A DNA stretch of 17,794 nucleotides from Anaerolineales bacterium. GTDB taxonomy: Bacteria; Chloroflexota; Anaerolineae; 4572-78; NAK82. A model generated the notes under the pieces. The model did no database searches, had not been told where the DNA came from, and saw nothing but the letters and a program-made list of their open reading frames with translations. Positions 15,097-17,794 of this stretch are shown one piece after another. The stretch covers positions 1-17,794 of the forward strand of contig JAHELX010000050.1 of assembly GCA_024643945.1 (NCBI GenBank), written 5' to 3'. Position numbers and translations under genes: made by a program. Each line of letters begins with the position of its first letter. Position 1 is the first letter of the stretch.

Positions 15097-15804
15097 TTGG
15101 CAGAAACCAATTCGAAACGAGTGATGGTCATTATGGCCCATCCTGACGACCCCGACTTCTTCAGCGGAGGCACGATCGCGCTTTGGGCGCGCGAGGGAGC
15201 CGAGATTATCTATCTTATTCTCACTAACGGCAACAAAGGCAGCGACGATCCCGCGATGACCCCAGAACGATTGGCCAAACAGCGCGAGGACGAACAACGA
15301 GTTGCAGCCGACCTGTTAGGGGTGAAAACGATCACCTTTCTTGGTGAACCAGATGGTGAACTACAAGCAACACTCCAGTTGCGGCGACGGGTGGTGCGTG
15401 AGATTCGTCGGCACCGGCCCCACATTATCATATGTCCTGATCCAAGTGCGTACTATTTTGGCAACACCTACGTGAACCATCCCGATCACCGGGCAGCAGG
15501 TCAGGTGGCGCTGGAAGCTATCTTCCCGGCAGCTCGCAACCGGATGTATCACCCCGATCTGTTGAGTGAGGGGCTGATGCCCCACGCAGTCCGCGAAATA
15601 TACCTGGCTGGCGCATTGCAGCCAGACCGGTGGGTAGACATCACCCAGGTGATTGACCTGAAAATCCGGGCCATCCAGGCGCACGCCAGCCAATTAACTG
15701 ATCCAGAGGCAGTCATCGAGCGGGTGCGCCAGCGAGCCGAAGCGGTTGACGAATATGGCCGTACTGTATATCGTGAGGCCTTTCGCTACCTGACATTACG
15801 TTGA
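15097..15804 (+). CDS. PIG-L / LmbE family zinc-dependent N-deacetylase
   Basis: A 235-residue cytoplasmic enzyme of the family that removes N-acetyl groups from GlcNAc conjugates (MshB, BshB, PIG-L). The first strand ends in the hallmark AHPDD (14-18): H15 and D18 should bind zinc and D17 act as base. The third ligand is H131 in YVNHPDHRAAGQ, with the same HPDH pattern as MshB. The length suits the small BshB/LmbE branch. GEPDGEL (83-89) and the NHPDH loop (127-131) are well conserved. The substrate is unknown; BshB-like thiol synthesis or amino-sugar deacetylation are both possible, and a GT4-like glycosyltransferase begins about 1.7 kb downstream, the kind of partner used in both pathways. 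Translation starts at TTG. It follows a probable terminator, so its own promoter must lie close by and is not clear. A hexamer repeat array begins 6 bases after its stop. Confidence 0.87.
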   Translation: MAETNSKRVMVIMAHPDDPDFFSGGTIALWAREGAEIIYLILTNGNKGSDDPAMTPERLAKQREDEQRVAADLLGVKTITFLGEPDGELQATLQLRRRVVREIRRHRPHIIICPDPSAYYFGNTYVNHPDHRAAGQVALEAIFPAARNRMYHPDLLSEGLMPHAVREIYLAGALQPDRWVDITQVIDLKIRAIQAHASQLTDPEAVIERVRQRAEAVDEYGRTVYREAFRYLTLR

Positions 15805-15810
15805 TAAGGG

Positions 15811-15911
15811 CTAAGGCTGAGGCTAAGGCTAAGGCTGAGGCTGAGGTCGAGATTCAACCTTAACCTTAGCCTCAACCTTAACCTTAACCTCAACCTTAAC
15901 CTTAACCTTAA
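15811..15911. repeat. Inverted hexamer tandem-repeat array forming a long hairpin
   Basis: Left arm: six units of CTAAGG or CTGAGG (15811-15846). Right arm: nine units of CCTTAA, CCTTAG or CCTCAA (15858-15911). The order of variants is mirrored: left units 1-5 (AA, GA, AA, AA, GA) face right units 7-3 (TT, TC, TT, TT, TC). In a plus-strand RNA each paired unit has one C-A mismatch; in a minus-strand RNA that position becomes a G-U wobble and the stem is continuous. The last unit runs directly into the AAGGAGGG ribosome-binding site of the fumarase alpha gene (15911-15918). Confidence 0.9.
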
Positions 15912-15926
15912 AGGAGGGTGCAACTT

Positions 15927-16802
15927 ATGGAACAGCCCGATCTGACCAATCAATTCGTGGAGTTGATTCGCTTGGCGGCGACTGACCTGCGATCTGATGT
16001 GGAAAATGCCCTGCGCGCCGCCCGCGACCGGGAGGAGGAAGGCTCGGCAGCACAGGGTGCCCTCGATACCATTTTGGAGAACATCCGCCTGGCCCGGCAA
16101 AATTCAACCCCTATTTGCCAGGATACCGGCACCCCCATCTTCTATATCTACTATCCCCCCGGCTGGTCCACTCTTAAGCTGCGCGACCAGATTCGTCAGG
16201 CGACGGCTACAGCCACTGCCAGATCCTATCTGCGGCCCAACGCCGTAGACACCCTGACCGGGCGTAATAGCGGTAACAATCTGGGCGATGATTTTCCCTC
16301 GCTTCATTTCCATGAGTGGGGAGAACCGTACCTGAAGGTTGATTTGATGCTCAAGGGCGGGGGATGCGAAAATGTCGGCGCCCAATACAAACTGCCTAAT
16401 GTTACCTTGCACGCGGGTCGTGATCTGGAAGGCGTGCGCCGGGTAGTGCTGGACGCCGTCAACCAGGCTCAAGGGTTGGGCTGTGCCCCGGGCATCATCG
16501 GCGTTGCCGTCGGCGGCGACCGAGGCACTAGCTACATTCGGTCCAAGGAGCAATTCTTCCGCTCTATGGGCGACCAGAGCCCGGTCCCTGAACTGGCTGA
16601 ATTGGAACAGCGTCTCACCGAAGAAGCTAATCAACTGGGCATCGGCCCCATGGGCTTCGGTGGCAAGACCACAGTGCTGGGGGTGAAGGTGGACACGTTG
16701 CACCGCCTGCCGGCCAGCTACTTCGTCACCGCTTCAACCATGTGTTGGGCCGACCGGCGGCGCACCATGACCTATCGCGATGATGAAATTGCGTTTGAGT
16801 AG
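15927..16802 (+). CDS. Class I fumarase / L-tartrate dehydratase, alpha subunit
   Basis: A 291-residue protein equivalent to the N-terminal half of class I, [4Fe-4S]-dependent fumarases (FumA/FumB) and to TtdA. With the beta subunit it should add or remove water across fumarate/malate or a related hydroxy-acid. Cysteines C64 (TPICQDTGTP), C186 (GLGCAPGIIG) and C273 (STMCWADRR) have about the spacing of the cluster ligands of this family; C147 in GGGCENVG is an additional conserved-looking cysteine. The family blocks VGGDR (195-199) and GFGGKTTVLGV (243-253) are intact. AAGGAGGG at 15911-15918 sits 8 bases before the ATG at 15927, so I reject the GTG at 15918. The beta-subunit gene follows after 29 bp. 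Sequence alone does not separate fumarase from tartrate dehydratase; fumarase is the commoner role when no tartrate genes are nearby. Confidence 0.88.
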   Translation: MEQPDLTNQFVELIRLAATDLRSDVENALRAARDREEEGSAAQGALDTILENIRLARQNSTPICQDTGTPIFYIYYPPGWSTLKLRDQIRQATATATARSYLRPNAVDTLTGRNSGNNLGDDFPSLHFHEWGEPYLKVDLMLKGGGCENVGAQYKLPNVTLHAGRDLEGVRRVVLDAVNQAQGLGCAPGIIGVAVGGDRGTSYIRSKEQFFRSMGDQSPVPELAELEQRLTEEANQLGIGPMGFGGKTTVLGVKVDTLHRLPASYFVTASTMCWADRRRTMTYRDDEIAFE

Positions 16803-16831
16803 GTAGTAGGGGTGAGGCAAAGGAGCAAGCC

Positions 16832-17482
16832 ATGTTACATAGATTCACAGTTCCCATCAGCGAAGAAGCCATCAGCGCCTTGCACGTGGGGGACCAGGTT
16901 CGCCTGTCAGGCGTGATTGTCACCGCTCGCGATGCGGCCCACAAACTAATGATTGAGAAGTTCATCCAGGCTCCCCAAATCGCCGAGCACGCCGATCTCT
17001 ACGCTCGCCTTAAGGAGTTGTTGGCGGGGGGAGTGATTTATCATTGCGGCCCGGTGGTCAGCCAGGATGCCCAGGGCCGCTGGCATTTTGTGGCGGCCGG
17101 GCCCACCACCAGCATTCGCGAAGAGCCTTACGAGGCCGAGGTCATCCAGCACTTTGGCCTACGGGCAGTCATTGGCAAGGGAGGGATGGGCCCCAAAACT
17201 TTGAAAGCCTGCCATGACCACAAAGCGGCTTATCTGCACGCTATCGGCGGCGCCGCCTCTCTCATCGCCAACTCGGTGCAAGAGGTGGTCGATGTATATC
17301 AAAAAGATGAGTTGGGCGTGCCCGAAGCCTTTTGGGTCATCCGTGTCGAAGACTTCCCGGCTGTGGTCACGATGGACAGCCACGGCAACAGCCTCCACGC
17401 CGAGGTCAAAGAACGATCAACGGCGATATTCCAGACACTCGTTGGAGTCGGTAGCACGCAACACGCAACACGCAATACGTAA
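16832..17482 (+). CDS. Class I fumarase / L-tartrate dehydratase, beta subunit
   Basis: A 216-residue protein equivalent to the C-terminal half of FumA/FumB and to TtdB; it pairs with the alpha subunit encoded just upstream to form the active site. Family blocks are clear: GVIVTARDAAHK (27-38), YHCGPVV, AAGPTTSIREEPYEAEVI, VIGKGGMGPKT, AIGGAASLIA and PEAFWVIRVEDFPAVVTMD, with the substrate-binding GPTTS and the swivelling beta/alpha core. AAGGAG at 16820-16825 precedes the ATG by 6 bases. The C-terminus is odd: the last nine residues (STQHATRNT) and the TAA stop are encoded by a heptamer inverted repeat (17456-17501), which looks inserted into or grown over the original end of the gene. The core fold should not be affected, because the family's conserved region ends earlier. 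Confidence 0.88.
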   Translation: MLHRFTVPISEEAISALHVGDQVRLSGVIVTARDAAHKLMIEKFIQAPQIAEHADLYARLKELLAGGVIYHCGPVVSQDAQGRWHFVAAGPTTSIREEPYEAEVIQHFGLRAVIGKGGMGPKTLKACHDHKAAYLHAIGGAASLIANSVQEVVDVYQKDELGVPEAFWVIRVEDFPAVVTMDSHGNSLHAEVKERSTAIFQTLVGVGSTQHATRNT

Positions 17483-17501
17483 GGCGTATTGCGTGTTGCG
17501 T
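17456..17501. repeat. Heptamer repeat hairpin overlapping the fumarase beta 3' end
   Basis: Three heptamers (ACGCAAC, ACGCAAC, ACGCAAT at 17456-17476) plus ACG, then their inverted copy (CGTATTG, CGTGTTG, CGT at 17485-17501). The arms 17463-17479 and 17485-17501 are a perfect 17-bp match around the 5-base loop TAAGG (17480-17484), whose first three bases are the gene's stop codon. There is no following T-run, so it is not a standard terminator. Confidence 0.9.
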
Positions 17502-17525
17502 AAGCCTAATAACCACTAACTGGCT

Positions 17526-17794
17526 ATGAATATCGTGATGATTGGGCCCTTTGGCCTGCGACTGAAAGGTACTATGAGCGTCCGCGCGCTGCCCATGGCC
17601 AAGACGCTGGCCGCGCGTGGACACTCTGTTGCTCTGCTGATTCCCCCTTGGGATCATCCCGCCGACGCCGGGCATGAGTGGAAGGAAGATGGGGTATGGG
17701 TCGTCAACGTGCCACTCCCGCCCAGGCTGCCTCTGCTTTTTCACGGGTTGCTTGCGTTCCGGCTCGTCCGGCGCGCGCTGGCCCTACGCCCTGA
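17526..17794 (+). CDS. Glycosyltransferase, GT4-like N-terminal domain (partial, runs off the window)
   Basis: The first 89 codons are seen; the frame is open at the window edge. The N-terminus MNIVMIGPFGLRLKGTMSVR is a hydrophobic beta-strand followed by a glycine-rich loop. It continues into RALPMAKTLAARGHSVALL, the helix and second strand of a Rossmann-like GT-B domain as found at the start of GT4 and related glycosyltransferases. WVVNVPLPPR fits the next strand. No membrane segment is seen so far. The ATG at 17526 has no good Shine-Dalgarno sequence and begins 43 bases after the fumarase beta stop, just past the heptamer hairpin; an in-frame ATG at codon 5 is an alternative. The donor-binding C-terminal half, which would identify the subfamily, lies outside the window. 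Confidence 0.65.
   Translation, partial: MNIVMIGPFGLRLKGTMSVRALPMAKTLAARGHSVALLIPPWDHPADAGHEWKEDGVWVVNVPLPPRLPLLFHGLLAFRLVRRALALRP

Noticed and set aside
15811..15911. CRISPR or telomere-like repeat
   Set aside because: Units are 6 bases with no spacers, and the array is inverted on itself, so it is neither a CRISPR array nor a simple telomeric tract.
15786..16100. Minus-strand frame with alternating Leu-Arg and Leu-Ser runs
   Set aside because: The low-complexity run is simply the hexamer array translated; the rest overlaps the fumarase alpha gene and has no family resemblance.
16104..16703. Minus-strand frame of 199 codons opposite the fumarase alpha gene
   Set aside because: The plus strand encodes an intact, well-conserved enzyme with a good ribosome-binding site; the opposite frame has no recognisable domain.
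17463..17501. Rho-independent terminator for the fumarase operon
   Set aside because: The stem is strong but no T-run follows, and the arms are clearly tandem heptamers, so a repeat element fits better.

Overview
The window looks like a piece of a bacterial chromosome of moderate to fairly high G+C. It most resembles Chloroflexota (Anaerolineae or Roseiflexus-like). That guess rests on the very large GT-C membrane proteins ending in beta-sandwich tails, the mixed catabolic and sugar-modifying gene content, and the hairpin-forming short tandem repeats between genes. It is an inference from gene style, not from a marker gene. I see no rRNA, tRNA, CRISPR array, transposase or phage gene.

Left part (41-14142), all on the minus strand. 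In order of transcription: a tryptophanase (14142-12766), a DUF123/GIY-YIG protein, a small HEAT-repeat protein, a GNAT acetyltransferase, and then four large polytopic membrane proteins (10665-41). Three of the four are GT39/ArnT-like glycosyltransferases and one is a DUF2079 protein. Most gaps are 3-38 bp; the one exception is 253 bp between the HEAT and GNAT genes, where a candidate promoter lies. The four membrane proteins carry 1, 3, 2 and 3 copies of the same roughly 130-residue beta-sandwich module at their C-termini. The set is probably a surface-glycan or lipid-linked-sugar assembly cluster acting on the outer face of the cytoplasmic membrane.

Centre (14143-14636). This is a divergent intergenic region holding the likely tryptophanase promoter, a 109-bp near-perfect palindrome, and a good sigma70-type promoter for the ferredoxin gene.

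Right part (14637-17794), all on the plus strand. It holds a small ferredoxin with a hairpin terminator, a PIG-L/LmbE deacetylase, the alpha and beta subunits of a class I (Fe-S) fumarase or tartrate dehydratase, and the start of a GT4-like glycosyltransferase that runs off the window. Two unusual self-complementary repeat tracts punctuate this stretch: a hexamer array whose two arms mirror each other's sequence variants (15811-15911), and a heptamer hairpin (17456-17501) that supplies the last codons and the stop codon of the fumarase beta gene.

The strongest candidates for something undescribed are the shared C-terminal module, present in varying copy number on two different membrane-protein families, and the family of fold-back repeats. 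The enzymes themselves belong to known families.
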